Shown piece by piece: positions 8,545 through 17,063 of a DNA stretch of 43,719 nt. The stretch is taken from the NCBI GenBank assembly GCA_946541595.1, contig CAMNJU010000004.1, forward strand, positions 1 through 43,719, given 5' to 3'. A program made the position numbers and the translations under genes. How positions within the stretch are numbered: position 1 is the first letter of the stretch; each line of letters starts with the position of its first letter. Source of the DNA: an uncultured Planctomycetales bacterium. GTDB taxonomy: Bacteria > Planctomycetota > Planctomycetia > Pirellulales > Thermoguttaceae. Below the pieces are notes generated by a model. That model saw nothing but the letters and a program-made list of their open reading frames with translations. It did no database searches and had not been told where the DNA came from.

Positions 8545-9168
8545 TCAGGCTTCTTTTTGCCCTTTGCCTTTTTCCTCTTCGATCTGCTCGGCGATCTGTT
8601 TCGGATTCGGATTAGGCGCGAAGACCGCGTAGATTCCAATGAGAATCGCGCCGCAGACGAGGCACGAGTCGGCGATATTGAAATTCGGCCACGGATAGTC
8701 GCCGATCATCACGAGAATCCAGTCTCTCACGGCGTGGATCGGCTGTCCGACGGCTTCTTTCGAGCAGCTCCAGACGTCGGCGTCGAACTGCGTCCACGTC
8801 ATGTGATGCAGGCCGACTCGGTCCCACAGGTTCCCGAGAATTCCCGCGACGACCAAGCCCAGCGTCGTCGAAAGATAGACGCTGCGCGAAACGTCGGACC
8901 AGACCCACCACGCGATTCCCGCGAGCGCGACGAACGAGAGCGCGACAAAGAGCGTGATCTGACCTTGCCCGATCCCGAAGAGCGCGCCCTGATTCAGCGA
9001 CGTCTGAAAGCCGAAGACGCCGTCGATTATCCAGCGGGGAGGCTGCATGCCCGGCCGGCCGAGCTCTTCGAAGATTAGATGTTTTGAAGCAAGGTCGGCG
9101 ACGAGCCCTATTGCGGCGACGAGTAGGAAGAGCGTCATACGAAAGGCTCTCGTTTGCGCGGTTTTCAT
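8545..9168 (-). CDS. lspA: lipoprotein signal peptidase (signal peptidase II)
   Basis: Inner-membrane aspartyl protease that removes signal peptides from diacylglyceryl-modified prolipoproteins. The 207-residue protein has four hydrophobic segments. The catalytic-aspartate motifs are both present: GNLWDRV, and WPNFNIADSCLV near the C-terminus. Between them lies an insertion of about 35 residues (HHMTWTQFDADVW onwards), making it longer than the usual 160-170. A TTG five codons upstream also fits the frame; the ATG at 9168 is the more likely start, though its RBS is weak. Substrates in this window would include the lipoprotein candidates at 17064, 29708 and 42416. A good promoter lies at 9274-9302. 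Confidence 0.92.
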   Translation of the reverse strand: MKTAQTRAFRMTLFLLVAAIGLVADLASKHLIFEELGRPGMQPPRWIIDGVFGFQTSLNQGALFGIGQGQITLFVALSFVALAGIAWWVWSDVSRSVYLSTTLGLVVAGILGNLWDRVGLHHMTWTQFDADVWSCSKEAVGQPIHAVRDWILVMIGDYPWPNFNIADSCLVCGAILIGIYAVFAPNPNPKQIAEQIEEEKGKGQKEA

Positions 9169-9273
9169 CTTTGCCTGTCCCAAGCGGTTAAATGTAAAAA
9201 CGGGTTAATTCGGTAAAGCGCGGCGTCTGGCCGAATTTGGATAACTGAGTGAAATTCGGGGTTCCGCGACGGA

Positions 9274-9302
9274 ATTCTAAGGTTTTTATTTTGCGGCGTC
9301 AA
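9274..9302 (-). promoter_or_regulatory. sigma-70-type promoter for lspA
   Basis: On the minus strand, TTGACG (complement of 9297-9302), a 17-base spacer and TAGAAT (complement of 9274-9279). The leader is about 100 bases. Confidence 0.6.
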
Positions 9303-9323
9303 ACTCAAAATAGGCGCGGACGG

Positions 9324-9352
9324 TTGACTTTTGTCGTTAAAATCGGTAGAGT
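9324..9352 (+). promoter_or_regulatory. sigma-70-type promoter for thrC
   Basis: TTGACT at 9324-9329, a 17-base spacer and TAGAGT at 9347-9352. The predicted leader is about 155 bases; I found no riboswitch motif in it. Confidence 0.5.
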
Positions 9353-9513
9353 CTCTCCGCCGGGGTATTTTAAAAAGGCTCTTTTAAGGTAAAATTCACG
9401 GCGACGCCGACGCTGTTTACGTTCGTTCGATTCTGCGAGAATTGCGGCGCCTGACGGCGTACCCGCGCCCTGCCGGCGCGGCCTGAAAAGATTTCTTTAG
9501 GAGACTATGTGTT

Positions 9514-10893
9514 ATGAACGCGTTTCAACGCTGTATCAATCCCCAATGCGACGCGACCTTTGACGTGAGCGAGGTCCTGCATCGCTGTCCAAAGTGCGGC
9601 GCGCTGCTCGACGTCGATTACGAATGGGACAAACTGCCCGTCCCGAATTCGCTCGCGCATTTTGAAAAATATTGGGGCGATCGTGCGAATCCGCATCGGT
9701 TCAGCGGCGTGTGGCGCTTTCATGAACTGCTCCCGTTCGCGCCGCTGGAGCAGTGCGTTACGGTCGGCGAAGGCCAGACGGTCCTCCAGCGCAATAACGG
9801 CGTCGCCGAATACGTCGGCAAGAGCGCGGACTCGCTCTTTCTGCAGTACGAAGGTCTGAATCCGTCCGGGTCGTTCAAAGACAACGGCATGGCGGCTGGT
9901 ACGACGCACGGCCGGCTCGTGGGCGCTAAGACGGCCGCGTGCGCGTCGACGGGGAATACGAGCGCGTCGCTCGCGGTCTACTGCGGCGTAACGAAGCTCA
10001 TGAAGGCGGTCGTCTTTATCGGATCGGGCAAGATCGCGTACGGGAAGCTCTCTCAGGCGCTCGACTACGGCGCGCGCACCGTTCAGATTAAAGGCGATTT
10101 CGACGACGCCATGGCGCGCGTTCAGGAAGTCTCGAAGAAGCTCGGAATCTATCTCCTCAACAGTCTCAATCCTTTCCGGCTCGAAGGTCAGAAGACGATT
10201 ATGTTCCGCGTTCTGGAAGCGCTCCGCTGGGACGTTCCCGACTGGATCGTCGTTCCGGGCGGCAATCTTGGCAACTCGAGCTCGTTCGGCAAAGCGTTTA
10301 TCGAGCTGCATAAGCTCGGGCTTATTAAGAAAGTTCCGCGTCTTGCGGTCATTAACGCCGCGGGCGCCGATTCCCTCTACCGCCTCTACAACGACGAAAA
10401 GCTCCGCTGGAACGGCGGCAATATCGACCAGTCGAAAATCGACGCGTTCTACGCCCAGATGGATAAAGAGAACCGCCGCGCCAATACGATCGCGAGCGCC
10501 ATTGAGATCAACCGGCCCGTCAACTTAACGAAATGCCTGCGCGCGCTCGACTTCTGCGACGGCGTCGTGCGCAAGGTAACCGAGCAGGAGATCCTCGACG
10601 CGAAAGCGCAGGTCGGCGCGCACGGGTTCGGATGCGAGCCCGCCTCCGCGGCGAGCGTCGCCGGGACGAAACAGCTTGTCGAAGAAGGGATTATCGGCAA
10701 AGACGAACGCGTCGTCTGCATCTTGACCGGCTATCAGCTCAAGGACCCGAACGCGACCGTCGCGTATCACGGAACCGACCGCGAGTTCTACGAGCAAGTC
10801 CTCGGCAGGCGCGGCGTTGCGGAAACGCCCTACGCGAACAGCCCGGTCGTCGTCGACAACGATATCGACCGCATACTCGATATTTTGAAGTAA
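9514..10893 (+). CDS. thrC: threonine synthase
   Basis: PLP enzyme converting O-phospho-homoserine to threonine, last step of threonine biosynthesis. The 459-residue protein has an N-terminal zinc-ribbon-like segment (CINPQC, then CPKC at about residues 7-30) as in long threonine synthases. The PLP-lysine motif is [10 protein letters not shown] with Lys122, followed by [15 protein letters not shown] phosphate-binding glycine-rich loop [16 protein letters not shown] follows further on. The start is supported by TTAGGAG ten bases upstream. The stop is nine bases before the signal peptidase gene, so the two are very probably translated from one mRNA. Confidence 0.93.
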   Translation: MNAFQRCINPQCDATFDVSEVLHRCPKCGALLDVDYEWDKLPVPNSLAHFEKYWGDRANPHRFSGVWRFHELLPFAPLEQCVTVGEGQTVLQRNNGVAEYVGKSADSLFLQYEGLNPSGSFKDNGMAAGTTHGRLVGAKTAACASTGNTSASLAVYCGVTKLMKAVVFIGSGKIAYGKLSQALDYGARTVQIKGDFDDAMARVQEVSKKLGIYLLNSLNPFRLEGQKTIMFRVLEALRWDVPDWIVVPGGNLGNSSSFGKAFIELHKLGLIKKVPRLAVINAAGADSLYRLYNDEKLRWNGGNIDQSKIDAFYAQMDKENRRANTIASAIEINRPVNLTKCLRALDFCDGVVRKVTEQEILDAKAQVGAHGFGCEPASAASVAGTKQLVEEGIIGKDERVVCILTGYQLKDPNATVAYHGTDREFYEQVLGRRGVAETPYANSPVVVDNDIDRILDILK

Positions 10894-10902
10894 TCGCGCG
10901 CA

Positions 10903-12441
10903 ATGTCGGTCCGTTCGCATCGGGAGCCAGCCAGAAAAAGAGCGCTCGCCGTCGCGTGCGCCGCGGGCATGCTCGCGTGTCTTGGCGCCCTGACGACCGC
11001 GTTCCTGTGGCGCAATCCCGACGTGTGGGACGGCGCCGCGCGCGGCGAGGTCGTCTTTCGCGTCCAGAGCAGGTCGATGGAGCCCGAATACAGGGGGCCT
11101 CAGTTCTGGCAGACGTGCCCGAACTGCAGGGCGTCGTTCGCCGTCGCGTTCGACGCGCCGCCGACCGTCGCCGCGAATTCCGAGCTCGTCGAGACCGACG
11201 GGATTTCCGGCGCGACCGAAGGCGTCGATCCGCAGACGAGCCGCGCCGCTCAGGAAGCCGCGCGCATCGTCGAAAAGACGCGCGCGCTAACGTGCCCCCA
11301 TTGCGGATACGACCGCGCGCCCGTCGCCGGAATGCGCTTTGAGAACGGCGCGACGGTAACCGCGGCGCGGTCCGGCGCCGAAACGGGGCCCGACAGTTTT
11401 TGGCGGCGCGTTCAACGCGCGCTGCGCCGCGAGACGGACCCTGAATTTCGAGCCAGAGAAGCGGCGGAGTCGGCGGCGCGCCCGGAACGCTGGGACGTCG
11501 TCGTCTTTCGGGACGCGCTCGGCCGGCTCACGCTCAAGCGGGTCGTCGGGCTGCCCGGAGAGCGCGTCGCGATCTGCAACGGCGATCTGGTCGTCGACGG
11601 CCGGACGCCGTACCGGTCCCTCAAGGGGGCGCTCGGTATGGCCGCGCCGATTCCGAACGTGGAATTTCGCCGCTCGGACAGGCGCGTCGACGCGGTCGGC
11701 GTCGTGCGCGTCTGGCAGGACGGAGCGTCGAAAACCCTGACAAACGCGGTCTCTAACGAATCGTCGACGCCCTGCCTCAACGGGACGAACGTCGCGCCCG
11801 TCGAGCTTGTTCGCGACTTCATACTGAATTTCAACTGGTACGCCGACGACGGCGCGACGACAAAATTCGCGGCGCTCGCCCGGCGGCCGGAAAGCGCGTG
11901 CCTGCTTGAATTTAACGAGGCGGACCGGTCGGTTGTTCTGCGCGTTAAGCCGCTCTTTAACGGCGCGGCAAGTTCCGGCAAGCCGTTCGCGAGCCTTGAC
12001 GAGACCGACTTCGCCAACGAGCCGGGCAGACGCGTCGAGCTCGACGGCGAGCTCCCCCAAAACGCGCGTTTTTCCGTCGCGACGCTCGACGGAAGTATCC
12101 GGTTTGCGATTAACGGGGAAGAGCGCGCGCGGTTTGAGCTCGACGACTGGAACTCGACCGCGGCCGCGGCGATCGACGAGCCGTTCGCGCTCCTCGGCGA
12201 CGTCGCGCGCGCGGCCAATCTCGCGCTCTTTCGCGATTTACACTATTCGAACGCGTCCGAACCGCTCACGGCCGAATCGGCGCGCGAGCGAACGGAAACG
12301 CTCGCCGGACGCGAGACGCAAATTCCGCCGGGCCGGTATTTTATGCTCGGCGACAATTCGCCCGCCTCGGTCGACAGCCGGTTCGACGCGATCGGAACGG
12401 TCGACGGGGCGGATATCTTATTTGTTCTTCCGCAGCGATGA
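10903..12441 (+). CDS. lepB: signal peptidase I with zinc-ribbon and large beta-rich insertions
   Basis: Membrane-bound S26 serine/lysine protease that cleaves signal peptides of exported proteins. After one N-terminal membrane helix (about residues 14-36), the catalytic serine is Ser58 in SRSMEP. The lysine is Lys212 in LKRVVGLPGE, and the C-terminal box is LGDNSPASVDSR with Asp484. At 512 residues it is far longer than typical enzymes. Between the Ser and Lys boxes are two cysteine pairs, CPNC and CPHCGY, about 60 residues apart, which together look like a split zinc ribbon. Between the Lys box and the final box lies a stretch of about 200 residues that may form a beta-sandwich of LamG type (inference). 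No strong RBS is visible, consistent with coupling to thrC nine bases upstream. Confidence 0.85.
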   Translation: MSVRSHREPARKRALAVACAAGMLACLGALTTAFLWRNPDVWDGAARGEVVFRVQSRSMEPEYRGPQFWQTCPNCRASFAVAFDAPPTVAANSELVETDGISGATEGVDPQTSRAAQEAARIVEKTRALTCPHCGYDRAPVAGMRFENGATVTAARSGAETGPDSFWRRVQRALRRETDPEFRAREAAESAARPERWDVVVFRDALGRLTLKRVVGLPGERVAICNGDLVVDGRTPYRSLKGALGMAAPIPNVEFRRSDRRVDAVGVVRVWQDGASKTLTNAVSNESSTPCLNGTNVAPVELVRDFILNFNWYADDGATTKFAALARRPESACLLEFNEADRSVVLRVKPLFNGAASSGKPFASLDETDFANEPGRRVELDGELPQNARFSVATLDGSIRFAINGEERARFELDDWNSTAAAAIDEPFALLGDVARAANLALFRDLHYSNASEPLTAESARERTETLAGRETQIPPGRYFMLGDNSPASVDSRFDAIGTVDGADILFVLPQR

Positions 12442-12517
12442 CGCGCGCGGAAGGTTGGAAACGGATCTGACGCGCCTTGAAGAGGCGCTTTTATTGGCAT
12501 GACGCCGGAGGTAAACT

Positions 12518-12841
12518 ATGGGAACGCGAATTCCGCTCGATCCGGAAGAAATCAAACGACGGCAGCTTCAAGAGAAACTCAAGTTAAGCTGCGCGGAAAT
12601 CGGACTTTCCGTCCGCACGACGAACTGTTTGGACGAACAGGGAATAACGACGGTCGCCGACTTACTGCAGCGCAAACGCGCCGACCTGCTCAGTATTCCG
12701 AATTTCGGCGAGAAGACGCTCGAAGAGGTGCTCGGCGCGCTCGAACGGCTCGGGTTTGTACGGATCGAACGCCGCAAGAGCAAGTGCGGATACGCGCCCG
12801 AAGAGGCCGCCGCGCTCGCGGAAAAGGCCAAGAAGAACTAA
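12518..12841 (+). CDS. stand-alone RNA polymerase alpha-CTD-like protein
   Basis: A 107-residue protein matching only the C-terminal domain of RNA polymerase alpha (helix-hairpin-helix DNA/protein-binding fold), not the assembly domain. Residues 23-85 carry the family pattern: LSVRTTNCLDEQGITTV, then LL.......L..IPNFGEKTLEEV and LERLGF. The N-terminus is a short charged helix, and the end is Lys/Ala-rich. The RBS GGAGGTAAACT before ATG is one of the strongest in the window. It may bind UP-element-like DNA or transcription factors, or compete with the polymerase domain (inference). The gene lies 76 bases after the signal peptidase gene and 51 bases before the DUF3592 gene, probably in the same operon. 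Confidence 0.82.
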   Translation: MGTRIPLDPEEIKRRQLQEKLKLSCAEIGLSVRTTNCLDEQGITTVADLLQRKRADLLSIPNFGEKTLEEVLGALERLGFVRIERRKSKCGYAPEEAAALAEKAKKN

Positions 12842-12892
12842 CCGCGGCGCGCGGCGGCGCGGATACCTGACGAAGACGAAAGGCGAAAGAAA

Positions 12893-14161
12893 ATGACCGA
12901 ACCGGCGAGAAGATCGACGAGTCTGTGGCGGCGTTTCATTGCGTTTCACAATCTTCGTCTCTCGGAGTCGATTCTCCTGTCGGGCGTCTTTCTCATAGGG
13001 CTCCTCATTCTGGCGATTCACCTTGCGACCTGGGGCCGCGAGGTCCGACGCGACTCGAAAAAGCTCATGGAGACGGTCTGCGTCGTACAGGGGCTGGTCG
13101 TGCGCGCGCGCGCCGACGATTCCGGACATACCCGGTATCGGCCGGAACTCAAGATCCACTACGACTATGCGGGCGAATCCTACGACGCGTGGGCGTTCGA
13201 CCGAACGACCCTCACGGAAGATCAGGGCTTTTTCTACAGTCTGGAAGAAGCGAAGTCGATCGCCGAGTCGTACAAAAAGGGCGGAACGTACCGCTGCTGG
13301 ATACGCGTCGACGAACCGAGTCAGGCGATTCTCGTTAAGAATAAGACGCTCTGGGGCTGGATCTTTCTCATTATACCCGCGTCCCTCATCCTGTTTGCCG
13401 GAGCGCTGCTCGTCGCGCGAGCGCGCGAAAAAGCGCGGTCTAAAGAGGAGCGGGCAAGCCGAAAGCGGCAGGAGACGCTCTATCCGAACGTGCCCGCGTT
13501 CGACGGAGAGACCGGCGAAGTTCTCGCCAAGCGGCTCCGCCCGGACGTGAAGTCTTCGTGGTCCTTTGCGTGTTCCGCGTTCGGCGCGCTCGCGTGGAAC
13601 GTCGCCTCGTGGATCGCGTTCCTCTATGTGATCGTTACGTCGAAAACGGCCGCGGACTACTGGTACGCGGCGCTCTTCGGCGCGCTCTTCTGCGGGGTAG
13701 GAGTCCTCTTTACCTGCCGGCTCTGGGGGCTCTATCGGATCGAACGCGTCGTCGGAGCGACCGTCTTGGAAATTTCAACGTCTCCCATCGTGCCGGGCAG
13801 AAAAGTCAAAGCGTGTCTCTTTCTGCGGGGCCGCGTCGAAGCGAAACGGCTCGACGTGTTCGTTAAGTGCGACGAAATCGCGCGGTACGTGCAGGGTACG
13901 AACTCCATTTGCCATCGGCACGAGATCTTTTCGCGCCCCGTCTATACGCAGTACGCGCTCGACGTGCCCGCAAAGTCGGAAGAGCAGGCGCGGTTTACCT
14001 TTGCGCTCCCGATCGGCGTCGCGCATTCGTTCGTCGCGGAGCACAACGAGATCGAATGGAAGATCGTCGTCCAGATGGAATTTGCCGACGGAGGCGTCTT
14101 TACCCGCGATTTCGCGATCGTCGTTCACCCGTTCTTAGGGGAACGCGATTCCGGACGGTAG
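12893..14161 (+). CDS. DUF3592-type membrane protein
   Basis: Integral membrane protein of 422 residues with unknown function. Hydrophobic segments lie near residues 27-46, 155-175, 218-238 and 245-265. The extracytoplasmic part between the first two has the DUF3592 pattern: VCVVQGLVVRAR, then YRPELKIHYDYAGESYDAWAFDR and YKKGGTYRCWI. The C-terminal 140 residues (PGRKVKACLFLRG, then RFTFALPIGVAHSF) look like an arrestin-like beta-sandwich. GAAAGG lies upstream of the start. It is the last gene of the thrC run. Proteins of this kind are frequent and poorly studied in planctomycetes. Confidence 0.7.
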   Translation: MTEPARRSTSLWRRFIAFHNLRLSESILLSGVFLIGLLILAIHLATWGREVRRDSKKLMETVCVVQGLVVRARADDSGHTRYRPELKIHYDYAGESYDAWAFDRTTLTEDQGFFYSLEEAKSIAESYKKGGTYRCWIRVDEPSQAILVKNKTLWGWIFLIIPASLILFAGALLVARAREKARSKEERASRKRQETLYPNVPAFDGETGEVLAKRLRPDVKSSWSFACSAFGALAWNVASWIAFLYVIVTSKTAADYWYAALFGALFCGVGVLFTCRLWGLYRIERVVGATVLEISTSPIVPGRKVKACLFLRGRVEAKRLDVFVKCDEIARYVQGTNSICHRHEIFSRPVYTQYALDVPAKSEEQARFTFALPIGVAHSFVAEHNEIEWKIVVQMEFADGGVFTRDFAIVVHPFLGERDSGR

Positions 14162-14283
14162 TTTGCGGCGGGTCAAAAAGAAGAATGGCGTCGCGGTTGA
14201 ACGCGGGGCTGCTGGTTTGACAAAGGCGCGACGTTTGCCCTGCTGCGTCACGCCTTAGCGTCCGTCCAGACGTGTAGAAAAGA

Positions 14284-14312
14284 AGGCGGTTTATTTCAAC
14301 GCCTCCGTTTTT
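14284..14312 (+). terminator. weak terminator after the thrC run
   Basis: A five-base stem (AGGCG at 14284-14288 with CGCCT at 14300-14304) is followed by CCG and five T. The stem is short, so the call is tentative. Confidence 0.3.
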
Positions 14313-14339
14313 ATCTACGATTTGAACGGGACGGTCTTT

Positions 14340-14657
14340 TCAAAAATCGTAACTAATATCGTTCTGAATCTCGTATTTCCCATTATTCTTTTCAATAATG
14401 TACGCGACCGCTTTATCAATGAGATCTTTGAGACGCTTTCTGGTTTCTTCGTCAGGACAGCCGATATAGCGAAACTCATGCGGAGTATCGATGAAGAACG
14501 TATCGTATAAATCGCTGACCGCCATAAAAGCGTCTGTTAGTTCCTGGTCGTCGTCCCATTCGGGCGGATTGTCTGTGTCGATAACGCCGCCGTCTTCGGC
14601 ATAAAGCCAGATGGGATAGGTTTTGTATTCTAAAAGAAGTCTTATTTTCTTAATCAT
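14340..14657 (-). CDS. small acidic protein, possibly immunity-like
   Basis: I cannot assign a firm family. The protein has 105 residues from the ATG at 14657 (a longer Arg/Lys-rich frame starts at 14708 but looks like non-coding extension). It begins MIKKIRLLLEYKTYPIWLY and has an acidic middle (DNPPEWDDDQELTDAF) and a C-terminal helix ending KYEIQNDISYDF. The compact, acidic, single-domain form resembles immunity proteins of polymorphic toxin systems, but that is resemblance only. Its codons and flanks are clearly more AT-rich than neighbouring genes, suggesting recent acquisition. It lies 68 bases downstream of another orphan gene in the same orientation. Confidence 0.6.
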   Translation of the reverse strand: MIKKIRLLLEYKTYPIWLYAEDGGVIDTDNPPEWDDDQELTDAFMAVSDLYDTFFIDTPHEFRYIGCPDEETRKRLKDLIDKAVAYIIEKNNGKYEIQNDISYDF

Positions 14658-14725
14658 CTTGCTTTCACAGCGCTTATGCCTTTTGTGTCGGCGAGGGCGT
14701 CTTATCAATGTTTACGCGTTTAATC

Positions 14726-15760
14726 TTAGGGATTTATCTCGCGCCACAAATGTTGAAAACGCTCGTCGTCGCGGAGATAAAACGCGCGGCCGGCTTCGCC
14801 TTTATCCTTGGCTTCGGGCGTCTTGGATTGCCGAACGGAGCCTGACGTTTCCGCCGACTCCGCGTCCCGTAAAAATTGAACGGCGCGTTCGTACTTTTCC
14901 GGCTCTTCCGTCTGTTCATACTGACGGTTGAGCCAGTCTAAAAAGGAGCCGTAACCGTTAAAAACGGGCGAGTTCTGATCTTCGTTAAAAAAGAGAACGC
15001 GCCGTTTTATCAGTCCGCGACAGGCGGCCTTTGCCTGCTCGGGCGTAACTGAATACAGTTTAACGGCGTTCTCATACTGGCAGATCGCGAGTTCGGCAAG
15101 CTGGCAGTAGGCGTTAAACGCGTCCGCGTATCTTTCCTGTTTATAGTATACGCGGGCGCAAAACGAATACGCGCCGACGTCGATAATCTGATATTGCCTG
15201 AGACTTTTTTCGTATTCGCCGTTAAGTTCGTAAGCGATTCCAAGACAGATATATTTTGAGCTCGGATTATAGGGAACGCCTTTAAAGCCCCCGATTCCGT
15301 TGGCGAGAGAAAGAGCCTTGGCTTTATCGCGGTTTTGAACGGCTTGCGCGAATTTCACATACTGACGTTCTGTAAGGTAAGAATTCACATTCTTTTGTAT
15401 GACTATGACCGGGAATATCGAAAACGCCGAACAGGCTAAAAAAAGACAAAGCGGCGCTAAATATAACCGTCTGGAAACCCAGTATTTAACAGAAATTAGA
15501 AGCACAAGCGCGGCAAGCGGCGGCGCATAGAATCCGAAATAGCCGAACGCCGCCGCCGTCTTTAGATAAAAAGGCATTTGGCTAAACGGTTGCTGCGACA
15601 TGGCCATGCCAAAGAGAATAAATATCGACAGCGGATGAATAAGAAGCGCCAGACTCGGAATAAGCCAAAGCAAGTCGCTCTTCCGGGAATCGGATTCAGA
15701 ACAAACGCCCTTGCCGTCGGCGTTTGTATGGCTTGCGCCGCTTTTAGCGTCAGTCGTCAT
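14726..15760 (-). CDS. membrane protein with TPR-like cytoplasmic or exported region
   Basis: Unrecognised protein of 344 residues. Three hydrophobic segments lie near residues 30-54, 65-90 and 97-120. A helical region follows with tetratricopeptide-like repeats (KYICLGIAYELNGEYEKSLRQY, then FCARVYYKQERYADAFNAYCQL at about 165-225), and then a charged tail. AAAGGGAATCTC before the ATG supports the start. Like its downstream neighbour it is AT-richer than the surrounding genes and contains AGA, ATA and TTA-type codons uncommon here. The two may form a small acquired unit. The function is unknown; a membrane adaptor or stress-related scaffold is possible but unsupported. Confidence 0.65.
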   Translation of the reverse strand: MTTDAKSGASHTNADGKGVCSESDSRKSDLLWLIPSLALLIHPLSIFILFGMAMSQQPFSQMPFYLKTAAAFGYFGFYAPPLAALVLLISVKYWVSRRLYLAPLCLFLACSAFSIFPVIVIQKNVNSYLTERQYVKFAQAVQNRDKAKALSLANGIGGFKGVPYNPSSKYICLGIAYELNGEYEKSLRQYQIIDVGAYSFCARVYYKQERYADAFNAYCQLAELAICQYENAVKLYSVTPEQAKAACRGLIKRRVLFFNEDQNSPVFNGYGSFLDWLNRQYEQTEEPEKYERAVQFLRDAESAETSGSVRQSKTPEAKDKGEAGRAFYLRDDERFQHLWREINP

Positions 15761-15910
15761 GAGATTCCCTTTCTTCTTTTTTTACGCGCGGCGGCGTTGA
15801 CCGTATTTTTTTAAGACGCCGCAACTATACTTATATACGGCGCTTAACGGCGGCGTCAAAATCAAGCGCCGAGGGGCGGCGCGGCATAATTTTGCGGCGT
15901 GGAGAGGTAA

Positions 15911-15941
15911 AGAAAAGGGCGCCGCGCTTGAACGCGGCGCC
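15911..15941 (-). terminator. terminator of the PIG-L deacetylase gene
   Basis: Perfect nine-base arms (15918-15926 and 15933-15941) enclose a six-base loop. On the minus strand they are followed by CTTTTCTTT. Confidence 0.7.
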
Positions 15942-15973
15942 TGCGCTATTCGCGGCTGGCGACGACGCGGCTG

Positions 15974-16780
15974 TCAGGAATCGAGCCATTTCTGATACTC
16001 GGGGTCGAGCCACGAGACGTCGGCGAGCGCTTCGCCGAGCGGGTCGTAATCTTCGCCTGAGAAGCCGAGACTGTTGTGCCGTCGCCATCCTTCGGCGTAT
16101 TCGTATTTTCCGGAGAGTTTTCCGGTGAGCGCGGCGGCTTCCTGCATGGAGTCGAGATAGGAGTCGTAGCCCTGCGAGACGTCGAGCCATTCCTTCTGGC
16201 TCTTGTGGCACGCGAGCGCGGCGCGTTTGCGCGGTATGACGCTCGAGACGTCGACGTACCGTTCGGACCGCACGAGCTTGCGCATCGCGTCCCGATTTCC
16301 GTGCGGCGCGGCGTGATAGACCGCGACGTCCTGAAAGGTCGCGGGCATGGGCGGTTCGGTCGGCGCGTTGGTCATGCCGCGGCAGAACGCGGCGGTTACG
16401 GCGAGCCGAACGGCGTTCTGATGATCTTCCATGTAGTCGGACGGGGACTGGCAGAGGACGACGTCCGGCTTGACTTCGCGCATCGTCGCAATGAGCTGCA
16501 GAAGCGTGCGGCGGTCGTAGAAGATCTCCAGATCGTCGACGAGCGATTCGTGATAGGTCGCGCCGAGATATTCCGCGGCCGCGATCGACTCGGCGCGCCG
16601 CGCGCGGATGATCTGCTCGCGCGTCATGGTCGCGGTTCCCCACGACCCGTTGGAGACCGTCATGTAGTGAAGGTCCCAGCCGCGGTCTTTCAGGAGCAGC
16701 ATCGTCCCCGCCATAGTGAATTCAATATCGTCGGGATGCGCGGAAACGGCGAACACGGTCTTTTTCTCTTTTGGTTCCAT
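15974..16780 (-). CDS. PIG-L / LmbE-family deacetylase
   Basis: Zinc-dependent N-deacetylase of the GlcNAc-PI de-N-acetylase family, which removes acetyl groups from N-acetylglucosamine-type conjugates. The 268-residue protein has the metal motif AHPDDIE near the N-terminus and a second histidine in DYMEDHQN in mid-protein, the usual AHPDD ... H arrangement. A TTG start nine codons earlier is possible, but the ATG at 16780 with GAGGATATAG upstream is preferred. A very good promoter lies at 16862-16890. The substrate cannot be read from the sequence: bacillithiol/mycothiol-type precursors, chitooligomers and glycoconjugates are all acted on in this family. Confidence 0.85.
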   Translation of the reverse strand: MEPKEKKTVFAVSAHPDDIEFTMAGTMLLLKDRGWDLHYMTVSNGSWGTATMTREQIIRARRAESIAAAEYLGATYHESLVDDLEIFYDRRTLLQLIATMREVKPDVVLCQSPSDYMEDHQNAVRLAVTAAFCRGMTNAPTEPPMPATFQDVAVYHAAPHGNRDAMRKLVRSERYVDVSSVIPRKRAALACHKSQKEWLDVSQGYDSYLDSMQEAAALTGKLSGKYEYAEGWRRHNSLGFSGEDYDPLGEALADVSWLDPEYQKWLDS

Positions 16781-16861
16781 TTTAGCTATATCCTCATATG
16801 TCAACAAAGAGGCGCGGGCGCGGCCGGCGCGAATCGCTGCGGCCCGCAGGGCGCGTCCGCT

Positions 16862-16890
16862 ATTATACCGCGCCGCGCGCGGAAAGTCAA
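16862..16890 (-). promoter_or_regulatory. sigma-70-type promoter for the PIG-L gene
   Basis: On the minus strand, TTGACT (complement of 16885-16890), a 17-base spacer and a perfect TATAAT (complement of 16862-16867). The leader is about 75 bases. Confidence 0.7.
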
Positions 16891-17063
16891 AACGGGGAAT
16901 TCTGAGCGCCGGAGTCTGTCTTTTTGATAAAAAGTAGCGGTTTTGCAGATTTTTCTAATTGTATCGCCATCTGCGGACGATAAGAACGGTAAGCGGCGCC
17001 GCGTCCGTTGAGCGCGCCGCGTTTACCTATTTGAATTTAACCGTTCCGAAAGGACTTTTCACA

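Larger units (their letters stand above)
9169..9513. other. divergent promoter region lspA / thrC
   Basis: This 345-base gap has no gene. It contains two back-to-back promoters, one for each flanking gene, separated by about 20 bases between their -35 boxes. Confidence 0.65.
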
